From SbD1 sp049300095 (lineage in GTDB: Bacteria > Desulfobacterota > Syntrophobacteria > Syntrophobacterales > Syntrophobacteraceae), in contig JBAQYM010000294.1 of assembly GCA_049300095.1 (NCBI GenBank), positions 1 through 16,377 on the forward strand: a DNA stretch of 16,377 nucleotides, written 5' to 3'. The notes below the pieces were generated by a model, which was not told where the DNA came from, searched no databases, and saw only the letters and a program-made list of their open reading frames with translations. The position numbers were made by a program, and so were the translations under genes. This document shows positions 8,071 to 14,590 of the stretch, piece by piece (position 1 is the stretch's first letter; each line of letters begins with the position of its first letter).

Positions 8071-8223
8071 GCCTTGAAGCTCAGATCGTAATTCTCAAAT
8101 ATAAGTTTTACCGGAAAGCTTGTCCAAATGGAGGATTTTTAAAGGCGGGAGGGCAAGCCTGAAAACTTGATCCATACGTGGCGTCAATAAGTACTGAATA
8201 ACCGGGTAATATCGCCGCGCGCG

Positions 8224-8310
8224 TCATCCCGGCGAAAGCCGGGATCCAGGGGACTTTGTATTTATTTGGCGAGGATCAAACCCCCTGGATTCCGGCCTTC
8301 GCCGGAATGA
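8224..8310. repeat. REP-like paired hairpin element downstream of dnaN
   Basis: Arms 8224-8252 and 8282-8310 are inverted copies matching at 26 of 29 positions. Each contains its own hairpin (CCCGGCGAAAGCCGGG in the left arm, CCGGCCTTCGCCGG in the right). It resembles the 4627-4722 element in outline (TCAT-CCGGC...GATCCA). It lies 48 bases beyond the dnaN stop codon and could stabilise or end that transcript. Confidence 0.7.
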
Positions 8311-8357
8311 TGGATATCGTTACCCCACAATTCAACAGGAGTTCACATTACAAAACC

Positions 8358-9473
8358 CTACACCACCATCGGCATAATCAGGCTCAAATACCCGGGGTCT
8401 TCCGGGGCGAGGAAGATGCCGCCGTGAAACTGGTCCACCCACTCGAACCGGATGGTCGAACTCTCCATTACCTGGATGCAGTCGAGGACATATCTTACAT
8501 TGAAGGCCACGCTGAAATCCTCCCCGGTGTAGTCGATATCGATCACATCGTTGGCGTTGCCCAACTCAGGGTTCCCGCAATCGAGTTCGAGCGAGTTTTG
8601 ACTTACATTGAACCGCACATGCCTGTAGGTCATGTCCGTTAGAACGGCGACACGCTTGAGCGCGGGATAGATCACATCCGTTTCGACGGTAAAGCCGTTG
8701 GGCCTTTCGGGGGGAATGATCACTTCATACTCGGGAAATTCCGCATCCAGAAGCAGGGTGCTCAGGAAAGCGTCCGGGGTCCGCAGGACAAGCGATTTTT
8801 CGTCGACGCCGATCTCGGCTTCCGACACCTTTTCCAGCAGTTTGGTCATTTCCTGGACCGCTTTTCGAGGAATTATGATGCCGCCGCTCTTAACCTCGAG
8901 ACCCGGAAACGCACCCGCCGGCACCTCAAAATAAGCGAGCCTGTGTCCGTCCGACGAAACGAACCGGAACAGGTCCTCATCCTCGAAACCATGCCACAGA
9001 AGCCCCGGCGCGGTGAAGGTATCCTCTTCGGCCGGGATGGTGTACATCGTTTTCTGGAGCGCTCGCCTGAGCAGCGAGGCGTCGCACTTGATAAGCCCGA
9101 CATCCTGGTAGATATTGATATAGGGAAAATCCTCGGCCGCTATGGTCGAAAGTTCGAACCGGGACCGTCCCGCCTGGATCAGCAGTTTGCTGTTTGTAAG
9201 GGCTTCGAGAGACACAAGTTCCTGGGGGACTTCGCGAACGATTTCCAGGAGCTTTTTCGCGGAAACCGTCGTTTTGCCCTCGATGTCCACCTGCGCCGCC
9301 ATTTTGGTCCAGACGTTCAACTCCAGGTCTGTTGCTGAAAACTCGACAAGGCCGTCACTCGATGCCTTCATCAGGCAGTTGCTCAGAATGGGCATATTGG
9401 ATTTTCTGTCGGTGATGCTCTGCACCCGTTGCAGGATCTGGATAAGGTTTGCCTTGTCCACCTGGAATTTCAT
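8358..9473 (-). CDS. dnaN: DNA polymerase III beta subunit (sliding clamp)
   Basis: A 371-residue protein, the normal length for the ring-shaped dimeric clamp that tethers the replicative polymerase to DNA. The N-terminus (MKFQVDKANLIQILQRVQSI, then MPILSNCLMKAS) and the C-terminus (YLSLIMPMVV) are typical, as are the ATDLEL and PEYEVIIP segments that mark successive clamp subdomains. GGGGGA precedes the ATG. A TTGACA-17-TAAGAT promoter lies about 65-90 bases upstream. dnaN is usually in a dnaA-dnaN-recF-gyrB cluster; here none of those partners is present within the window. The flanking AT-rich region and strand switch suggest it may still sit near the origin. Identification is very secure. 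Confidence 0.97.
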   Translation of the reverse strand: MKFQVDKANLIQILQRVQSITDRKSNMPILSNCLMKASSDGLVEFSATDLELNVWTKMAAQVDIEGKTTVSAKKLLEIVREVPQELVSLEALTNSKLLIQAGRSRFELSTIAAEDFPYINIYQDVGLIKCDASLLRRALQKTMYTIPAEEDTFTAPGLLWHGFEDEDLFRFVSSDGHRLAYFEVPAGAFPGLEVKSGGIIIPRKAVQEMTKLLEKVSEAEIGVDEKSLVLRTPDAFLSTLLLDAEFPEYEVIIPPERPNGFTVETDVIYPALKRVAVLTDMTYRHVRFNVSQNSLELDCGNPELGNANDVIDIDYTGEDFSVAFNVRYVLDCIQVMESSTIRFEWVDQFHGGIFLAPEDPGYLSLIMPMVV

Positions 9474-9790
9474 GGTTTCCCCCGATTCTTCGGTTCTTAT
9501 GGTTTTATTGGTTCTTTATACATGTAAGAGATAATCATCTTAATAAGGGGGTGAAAAATTGTCAAAAAGTTTATCAACATATTGTATTTGTTAGAAATAC
9601 GATTTGACAATCTCCCGACGTTTACCCTGCCGGACGGACACCGCGAGAGGGGAAAAATCGGTTTTCCACATTTTCTGAACAATTGTTTGACAGCTCCTTA
9701 ACCTCAATCGACAGCCTTTTGAGGATTCCATCTTCCGGGCTTTCCTGATAGAGTCCGGCGAAGAAAAACCATGGAAAAGGAGGCGACGGA
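9474..9790. other. AT-rich divergent region; candidate replication origin
   Basis: This 317-base non-coding region separates leftward dnaN from the rightward genes. The part from about 9500 to 9610 is markedly AT-rich. Two sequences differ by one base from the DnaA box TTATCCACA: TTATCAACA (9571-9579) and TTTTCCACA (9662-9670), both on the plus strand. The dnaN promoter overlaps the AT-rich segment. Two boxes are few for an origin, so it could equally be the regulatory region of dnaN alone. Confidence 0.35.
9537..9565 (-). promoter_or_regulatory. Sigma70-type promoter of dnaN
   Basis: On the minus strand, a perfect TTGACA (9560-9565) is followed after 17 bases by TAAGAT (9537-9542). Transcription would start near 9530, giving a leader of about 57 bases before the dnaN ATG. 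This is the best-looking promoter in the window. Confidence 0.65.
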
Positions 9791-9973
9791 ATGGCCGGCA
9801 TCGCGGACCCAAACGACCCGAAAAAAGACGAGCCCGCTGAGATTCCTTTTGACGATTACACCCGAGCCCGGCGCGAAGGGGCCTTTATCTCGCCCTGCGG
9901 GACGGAAGGCTGCCAATGGGACGGTTTTCCGGAGCCGCCCGACGATTCGGAAAGCGAAAAAGAGCCTGAATAA
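9791..9973 (+). CDS. Small acidic protein of unknown function
   Basis: A 60-residue protein preceded by a very strong ribosome site (AAAGGAGG, seven bases before the ATG), the main reason to believe it is real. It is rich in Asp, Glu and Pro. The middle is DDYTRARREGAF followed by a pair of cysteines in CGTEGC (C36, C41), and the tail is highly acidic. There is no signal or membrane segment; it is probably a small cytosolic, partly disordered protein that might bind a metal through the two cysteines. It is the first gene rightward of the candidate origin and is 187 bases upstream of kdtA, with a repeat element between. I do not recognise a family. Confidence 0.6.
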   Translation: MAGIADPNDPKKDEPAEIPFDDYTRARREGAFISPCGTEGCQWDGFPEPPDDSESEKEPE

Positions 9974-9984
9974 CGGCAATCACC

Positions 9985-10131
9985 CACCGCGGAGACGCAG
10001 AGGGCGCGGAGGAAAATCCAATGACAGGATTTACAGGATCAGGATGGAAGAGCAGTCCTCGTTTTTAAATCCTGTCAACCCTATCCTCGGGTCTTCTCCG
10101 CGTTCTCTGCGCCTCCGCGGTGAAAGGTTAC
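9985..10131. repeat. Composite long inverted-repeat element before kdtA
   Basis: The outer arms begin CACCGCGGAGACGCAGAGGG (9985) and end with the inverse at 10092-10121; they match with a few mismatches. Inside, TGACAGGATTTA (10022-10033) pairs perfectly with TAAATCCTGTCA (10066-10077). The right arm runs into the dispersed core CTCCGCGGTGAAAGGTTAC (10113-10131). It is shaped like a small non-autonomous mobile element or long hairpin, but no target duplication was identified. Confidence 0.65.
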
Positions 10132-10160
10132 GAATAATAGCATAACTCCGGAGGCCTGTT

Positions 10161-11477
10161 CTGGATTTATACTTTGGCGCATATAATTTCCTGCTGAAAC
10201 TCCTGGGCCCCGAACTCCTGTCTTTTCTCCGCCGCAAATCCCTCAAGGACCCCGAATTCAGAAAAGGAAGACTCGGTTTCTACGACCTGTCTTCCGCACA
10301 TGGGAAAAAACCGGGTGTATACGGAGAAGAACCGAGGATATGGTTTCACGCGGTATCGGTCGGCGAGGTGACGGGCGCCGTCCCGACCCTTCTCGCAGTG
10401 AGAAAAAGGCTTCCCGGCGCGGCGCTTTTTCTCTCCGTGGGCACGCCCCAGGGCCTCCGGCATGCCCGTGATCTCCTCCCCGAAGACGTCCCCGTTTTCC
10501 CGTTTCCCCTGGATTTTTCGAAGTGCGTCGCAAGGGCCGTGACCACGGTGCGCCCGGATCTTTTTGTCGCATTCGAAACCGAGTTCTGGCCTAATTTCTA
10601 CCACCGCCTTGCGGGGCGCGGCATCCCGGCGCTGCTTCTTAACGGCCGGGTCTCGGAATCCTCGGAGCGATTCTACAGCATCCTTTCTCCCCTGTTCCGG
10701 CCCGTTTTCGAACAGTTCGAGAAGATGGCGATGCACTCGGAGGAAGACGCCGGCAGGGCCGCGAGGATCGGCGCCCGTCCCGAAAAAATCCTGGTGCTGG
10801 GGAGCTCGAAATATGACGGTCTCGCGGCAAGAGCGCGCCCGGAACGGGCGCAGTTCTGGAAAAAGCTGCTCGGGCTCGGTGAAACCGCCCCGGTCATTGT
10901 CGCCGGCAGCCTTCGAGGGACCGAATGCTTCACTTTGATGCGCGTCTTTGAAAAGCTGCGGGAGGCATCACCCGATATCGTCGGCGTATTTGTCCCGAGG
11001 CACCTCTACAATATCCCGAAAATGGCGGCCCGGCTGAGTGAGCGGAAGATTGCCTACGACCTGCTGACCGATCTCGAAGCGGGCCGGCGCGCGCGAAGCG
11101 CCCCCGTGGTGCTCGTCGACCGCATGGGGGCGCTCTTCGAACTCTACTCGGCGGGGGACCTCATTTTTTGCGGCGGGACCTTCGAGCCGGTCGGCGGGCA
11201 CAATATTCTCGAACCGGCCGCCTGGGGGAAGGCTGTTTTTTACGGCCCTCACTTGAAAAAGGTCCCGCGCGAGCATAGAATCCTGCACAATTTCGGTGGG
11301 AGCTTTTTGGCCCTCGACGCGGAAGACCTCCTCTCGCAGTGGAAAAAGTGGGTCGCCGACCCGGCAGGCCTCAAGGAGCGCGGCATGCTCGCCAAAGAGG
11401 CCCTCGACACACTCGGAGGCGTGGTGGACCGGCAGGTAAAACTCATAGTGGACACTCTGTCAAAGAGAGCGCGCTGA
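10161..11477 (+). CDS. kdtA: Kdo (3-deoxy-D-manno-octulosonic acid) transferase, apparent CTG start
   Basis: A GT30 glycosyltransferase that adds Kdo from CMP-Kdo to lipid A precursor at the inner membrane. Read from CTG at 10161 it has 438 residues, the usual family length. It has an N-terminal membrane-associated helix (LYFGAYNFLLKLLGPELLSF), the catalytic-base motif HAVSVGE (E69), FETEFWP (E139, E141), VPRH (R280), and the C-terminal GGTFEPVGGHNILEP that binds the nucleotide sugar. The first ordinary start codon in frame is GTG at 10368, immediately after E69; it would remove the catalytic Glu, so the gene must begin earlier. Upstream of 10161 only five codons precede an in-frame stop (TAA at 10143), and none is ATG, GTG or TTG. 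GGAGG at 10149-10153 lies seven bases before the CTG. A point error in the sequence is the alternative. larB follows after 10 bases. Confidence 0.88.
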   Translation: MDLYFGAYNFLLKLLGPELLSFLRRKSLKDPEFRKGRLGFYDLSSAHGKKPGVYGEEPRIWFHAVSVGEVTGAVPTLLAVRKRLPGAALFLSVGTPQGLRHARDLLPEDVPVFPFPLDFSKCVARAVTTVRPDLFVAFETEFWPNFYHRLAGRGIPALLLNGRVSESSERFYSILSPLFRPVFEQFEKMAMHSEEDAGRAARIGARPEKILVLGSSKYDGLAARARPERAQFWKKLLGLGETAPVIVAGSLRGTECFTLMRVFEKLREASPDIVGVFVPRHLYNIPKMAARLSERKIAYDLLTDLEAGRRARSAPVVLVDRMGALFELYSAGDLIFCGGTFEPVGGHNILEPAAWGKAVFYGPHLKKVPREHRILHNFGGSFLALDAEDLLSQWKKWVADPAGLKERGMLAKEALDTLGGVVDRQVKLIVDTLSKRAR

Positions 11478-11487
11478 ACGGATTGCG

Positions 11488-12252
11488 ATGAAGAAGCTCG
11501 AAGAAATCCTCCATGAATTCAAAGAGGGCGTCAGGAGCATGCCCGAGGTGCTCGAATACCTCGAAAAGCTCCCGTTCGAGGACCTGTGCTTTGCCAAGGT
11601 GGACCACCACAGGCGCCTTCGCCGGGGGTATTCGGAGGTGGTGTACGGGGAGGGCAAGACGGCGGAGCAGATCGTCGCCGTTGCCGAATCGATGATACAA
11701 TTCGGCGCGAACGTGCTGGTGACCAGGGTCGATCCCGAAAAAGCCCGAACAATTATGGGCCGGATCGGCGAAATGGTGTACCACAAAGACGCGCGCGCCT
11801 TAACATTAAAGCAGGAGGATACCGGTCCCGTTCCCGAGGGGACGATTCACGTCATCTGCGCCGGGTCCTCCGATGTGCCCGTGGCGGAAGAGGCGGCCGT
11901 GACGGCCGAATTCATGGGAAACAAGGTCCGGCGCAATTACGACATCGGCGTTGCGGGCATTCACCGGCTCCTGAGCGCGTGGGACGAGTTGCGCAAGGGC
12001 ACGGTGCACGTGGTGGTGGCCGGAATGGAGGGCGCGCTGCCGAGCGTGGTCGCCGGGCTGGTCCGGGGGCCGGTCATCGCGGTCCCAACGAGCGTCGGCT
12101 ACGGCGCGAGCTTCGGAGGAATCGCCGCTTTGCTCGGGATGCTCAACTCGTGTTCTCCGGGCGTTTCGGTGGTAAATATTGACAACGGCTTCGGAGCGGG
12201 GTATCTGGCCGGCATAATAAATCGCCGGTCCCGAACCGAGGAGGACCGGTAG
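11488..12252 (+). CDS. larB: LarB, nickel-pincer cofactor synthesis carboxylase/hydrolase
   Basis: A 254-residue protein of the LarB family (AIR-carboxylase/PurE-like C-terminal domain). LarB carboxylates nicotinic acid adenine dinucleotide and hydrolyses its phosphoanhydride, the first step to the nickel-pincer cofactor used by lactate racemase and relatives. Visible are DHHRRLRRGYSEVVYGEGKT (39-58), CAGSSDVPVAEEA (124-136), PTSVGYGASFGGIAALL and the cysteine in MLNSCSPGV (C222), matching the Cys that forms the covalent substrate adduct in characterised LarB. The family is full length and apparently intact. The partners larC and larE and any racemase are not in the window. The ATG lies 10 bases after kdtA with a weak ribosome site, suggesting coupling to kdtA translation rather than functional kinship. 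Confidence 0.92.
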   Translation: MKKLEEILHEFKEGVRSMPEVLEYLEKLPFEDLCFAKVDHHRRLRRGYSEVVYGEGKTAEQIVAVAESMIQFGANVLVTRVDPEKARTIMGRIGEMVYHKDARALTLKQEDTGPVPEGTIHVICAGSSDVPVAEEAAVTAEFMGNKVRRNYDIGVAGIHRLLSAWDELRKGTVHVVVAGMEGALPSVVAGLVRGPVIAVPTSVGYGASFGGIAALLGMLNSCSPGVSVVNIDNGFGAGYLAGIINRRSRTEEDR

Positions 12253-12277
12253 CCGGGCAGGTCCAAACGTGGCCAGG

Positions 12278-12396
12278 CCGGTAAATGGTCCGAAAATGTG
12301 ATGGCGGGGCCGATCCCGCCCGGATGTGCCGAGAAACCGGTAAGTAGTCCGAAGACGTAGGGGCGGGGTTGATCCCCGCCCGGATGTGCCGATAAA
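12278..12396 (+). repeat. Two-copy tandem repeat with internal hairpins
   Basis: Unit 1 (12278-12336, 59 bases) and unit 2 (12337-12396, 60 bases) are diverged direct copies, each running from CCGGTAA to GGATGTGCCGA-AAA. Each carries a hairpin: GGCGGG/CCCGCC in the first, GGGCGGGG/CCCCGCCC (12361-12381) in the second. A third start (CCGA) follows at 12397. The array fills the gap between larB and the next gene and ends just before that gene's ribosome site. T-tracts are absent. Confidence 0.7.
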
Positions 12397-12411
12397 CCGA
12401 AAGGAAACATA

Positions 12412-12837
12412 GTGGCAAGAGAATACAGGCCGAATGCAAGAGAATCCGCGGTGATATCGAGGCTGGATCACGCCAAGGAATCGCAGCGCTACCACGCAAT
12501 GAACCAGCTTCGTCAGAATATCGAAGACCTGGCGGCCCTCACTGCGATCAAACTTATCGAGGAGCGGCTCATCGAGACCACCAGCAAGGTGGACCTCCAG
12601 GAGCAGATCCAGTTCGCACTGCAAAAAATACTCGATTCCGAGGAGTTCGACATCCAGTACGCGACGGCAAACCTGCGGACACTGGTCCCCCGGCCGAATT
12701 TCGTGAGCCTCTACGTCACGGCTTTTATCCTCGAAAAGCTTATCGACCACAAGTGTATCGTGGATATTTTCGGCACGGACGAGGAAATCTACTGGTGCGT
12801 GACCCGGCAGGTCGGCAGGTATATCCCGATGGACTGA
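12412..12837 (+). CDS. Conserved-looking protein of unknown function, GTG start
   Basis: A 141-residue protein I do not recognise. It starts at GTG, with AAAGGAAA about four bases upstream; the next in-frame ATG is 28 codons later and lacks such a site. The sequence is largely helical in character, with charged N-terminal segments (RLDHAKESQRYHAMNQLRQN) and repeated Leu/Ile-rich stretches. The most distinctive part is the C-terminus, DIFGTDEEIYWCVTRQVGRY, ending IPMD. No signal peptide or membrane segment is seen, so it is probably cytosolic. GC content and codon use match the neighbouring larB, and the ordered composition argues for a real gene. It follows larB by 159 bases filled by a tandem repeat. 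Confidence 0.75.
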   Translation: MAREYRPNARESAVISRLDHAKESQRYHAMNQLRQNIEDLAALTAIKLIEERLIETTSKVDLQEQIQFALQKILDSEEFDIQYATANLRTLVPRPNFVSLYVTAFILEKLIDHKCIVDIFGTDEEIYWCVTRQVGRYIPMD

Positions 12838-13059
12838 GCTTTTTGGTCCTTTCGCTTAATGCACCTCCGTGAGGGGGATGTGCCGAAGCGACAACATAAG
12901 CTCTTATTTTCACACTACTTGAAATAGTTTCGGCTATCATGGAGGTGTGCTAATAGATTTGTCCCATGTTTTCGTTAAATCCATTTTTCCTGGATGGAGA
13001 GAGGTCCAAATCGGAGGGACCGCAATTAACCTGATTGGGCAAACTGAGGGGGAGCGGGA

Positions 13060-14238
13060 ATGAGTCTAATGGGTGAATATATCCAGAAGAAAATGACGGC
13101 GAAGGATTATGAACAAGAAATCCTTAGACTTATTCGAGACTACAACAGGATAATGGGGACATACCTCTGTATTTTTGCCACAGACATGGTAAAAAGAATT
13201 CCCGGATCGGAATTAATGCAGGAGGATTACTATACCATTTGTGATATTTTAGCCAATGTCGATTCCGATAATCTCGATATATTGCTTGAAACCCCGGGGG
13301 GAAGTGGCAGTACAGCTGAAGATATCGTGAAGTTTATCCGGTCTAAATTTAAGGAGGTAAACTTCGTAATTCCGGGAGAAGCGAAAAGTGCTGGCACTAT
13401 TCTTGCTCTTTCCGGTAATGAAATCATTATGCCTTCCACCGGTAGCTTGGGTCCGATCGATGCACAAGTGCAGGTGGGAAGGAGCAGGATATCCGCTTTC
13501 GATTATGTGGAGTGGGTGGACGAAAAAAGGAAAGAAGCCATAAAGCTGGGAAAGCTCAATCCTGTTGATGCGATCATGATTGCGCAGATCTCCCCAGGTG
13601 AATATAGGGGGATATTTCATGCTCTCAAGTACGCTGAAGATCTGGTAAAAGAGTGGCTGCCACAATATAAATTCAAGAATTGGACGGAATCGGAAACAAG
13701 AAAAATACCGATTACGGAAGAGATGAAGCAAGAAAGAGCCCGTGAAATCGCCGAAGCTTTGACCCAACATTCTTCCTGGCGGGACCATGGCAGATCGATC
13801 AAAAGGGATGATCTGGAGTTGGTGGTCAAGCTTAAAGTCAAACATACTGAAGCCATTCCTGGGTTGGATGAAGTTGTCCGGCGACTTCATGTGGCGATTC
13901 GGCTTCTTTTTGGCAGTTCCCAGATTTTTAAGATGTTTTTTACCGCTGACCACAAAATTTTTCGCCAAGCTGCGAGCGCTGAAATCAAACCAACTCACCT
14001 GCCGATGCCAGACATCAAAGTTGGGAATATAAACGCAAAATGCGAAAAATGTGGCAAGATTCATAAATTTTATGTTAAATTTCAAAAGGATCGCAAAATT
14101 GACGAAGAACAACGAAAGAAGGGATTTCGTCCATTGCCCAAGGATGGTGTTGTAATTTGCGGCTGTGGATTTAACATCAATTTAACTGGTGTCAGAAATG
14201 AACTGGAACTCGGTGCAGGCAAAAAGGTGGTCGATTAA
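13060..14238 (+). CDS. SDH-family (ClpP/SppA-fold) serine protease homologue with zinc-ribbon-like C-terminus
   Basis: A 392-residue protein resembling the serine dehydrogenase proteinase (SDH_sah) family, related to SppA and ClpP. Visible are LLETPGGSGSTAEDIVKFI (75-93, oxyanion loop), the probable nucleophile in GEAKSAGTILALSGNEI (S110) and STGSLGPIDAQ (126-136). No signal peptide or membrane helix is seen, unlike SppA, so it should be cytosolic. The last ~65 residues hold CEKC (C328, C331) and CGC (C367, C369), a four-cysteine pattern like a zinc ribbon. Substrate is unknown. The ATG at 13060 has GAGGGGGAG upstream. The DNA is clearly AT-richer than the flanks: 23 G/C of 60 in 13081-13140, against 37 of 60 in 15121-15180 of glnS. 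That suggests transfer. A 55-residue gene follows after 17 bases. The 222-base gap upstream has no promoter I can defend. Fold family is fairly sure, function open. Confidence 0.8.
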   Translation: MSLMGEYIQKKMTAKDYEQEILRLIRDYNRIMGTYLCIFATDMVKRIPGSELMQEDYYTICDILANVDSDNLDILLETPGGSGSTAEDIVKFIRSKFKEVNFVIPGEAKSAGTILALSGNEIIMPSTGSLGPIDAQVQVGRSRISAFDYVEWVDEKRKEAIKLGKLNPVDAIMIAQISPGEYRGIFHALKYAEDLVKEWLPQYKFKNWTESETRKIPITEEMKQERAREIAEALTQHSSWRDHGRSIKRDDLELVVKLKVKHTEAIPGLDEVVRRLHVAIRLLFGSSQIFKMFFTADHKIFRQAASAEIKPTHLPMPDIKVGNINAKCEKCGKIHKFYVKFQKDRKIDEEQRKKGFRPLPKDGVVICGCGFNINLTGVRNELELGAGKKVVD

Positions 14239-14255
14239 TCTGATCGGAGGAAGCC

Positions 14256-14423
14256 ATGTTTAAAACAACGCTGGAGGAAAGCGAGGAAAAAAAGACACTG
14301 CTCTTCATCGAGGAGACTCAAAAAGGTGTTTATGCAGAGCTCGCCCTGCCCCTTACCGAGTTGGTTAGAATAAACTTGGCGGAGGAACCCCTAGAGGAAG
14401 TGTATTTCTATTCCTACGCCTAG
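14256..14423 (+). CDS. 55-residue protein of unknown function in operon with SDH protease
   Basis: A short reading frame with a strong ribosome site (CGGAGGAA, six bases before ATG). It begins MFKTTLEESEEKKTLLFIEE and ends EEPLEEVYFYSYA. It is acidic, and the alternating hydrophobic pattern (TLLFIEE, VYAELALPL, EEVYFYSYA) suggests a small beta-rich domain. It has no cysteines or membrane segment. It begins 17 bases after the protease gene and ends 20 bases before a strong hairpin terminator, so the two form a two-gene transcript. It might be a regulator, inhibitor, adaptor or substrate of the protease; this is inference from adjacency alone. I do not recognise a family. Confidence 0.65.
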   Translation: MFKTTLEESEEKKTLLFIEETQKGVYAELALPLTELVRINLAEEPLEEVYFYSYA

Positions 14424-14443
14424 GCTCCTTTGGGGAATTTCTG

Positions 14444-14483
14444 AATAATGGCCGCCAGCTCTGAGCGGCCATTATTTGTTTCG
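14444..14483 (+). terminator. Strong hairpin terminator closing the SDH-protease operon
   Basis: AATAATGGCCGC and GCGGCCATTATT form a perfect 12-bp stem (14444-14455 and 14465-14476) with a 9-base loop, followed by TGTTTCG. The AT-rich base of the stem supplies part of the T-tract, and the mirrored A-rich side could let it act in both directions. Confidence 0.75.
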
Positions 14484-14590
14484 CAGAACCGCGTGCAACG
14501 GCTGAAAGCCGTTCCCACCGGTAGGCTGCAAACCAAGGGCAAGATGCCGCTCCCGCTGCTGAATTCTCGTATATGACCGGAGAAATCCAA

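Noticed and set aside
10368..11477. kdtA starting at GTG 10368
   Set aside because: This would delete the conserved N-terminal ~69 residues including the catalytic Glu of HAVSVGE, and no good ribosome site precedes it.
12278..12396. CRISPR-like array
   Set aside because: Only two contiguous diverged units without spacers; it is a tandem duplication, not repeat-spacer structure.
11806..12750. Minus-strand open frame of 314 codons across larB and the 141-residue gene
   Set aside because: It spans two well-supported plus-strand genes and the tandem repeat; its translation shows repeated segments from that repeat and no domain.
12838..13059. Promoter and operator for the SDH protease operon
   Set aside because: AT-rich hexamers such as TTGAAA and TAATAG are present, but none pair at 16-18 bases. 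CACCTCC/GGAGGTG arms are only 7 bp and far apart.
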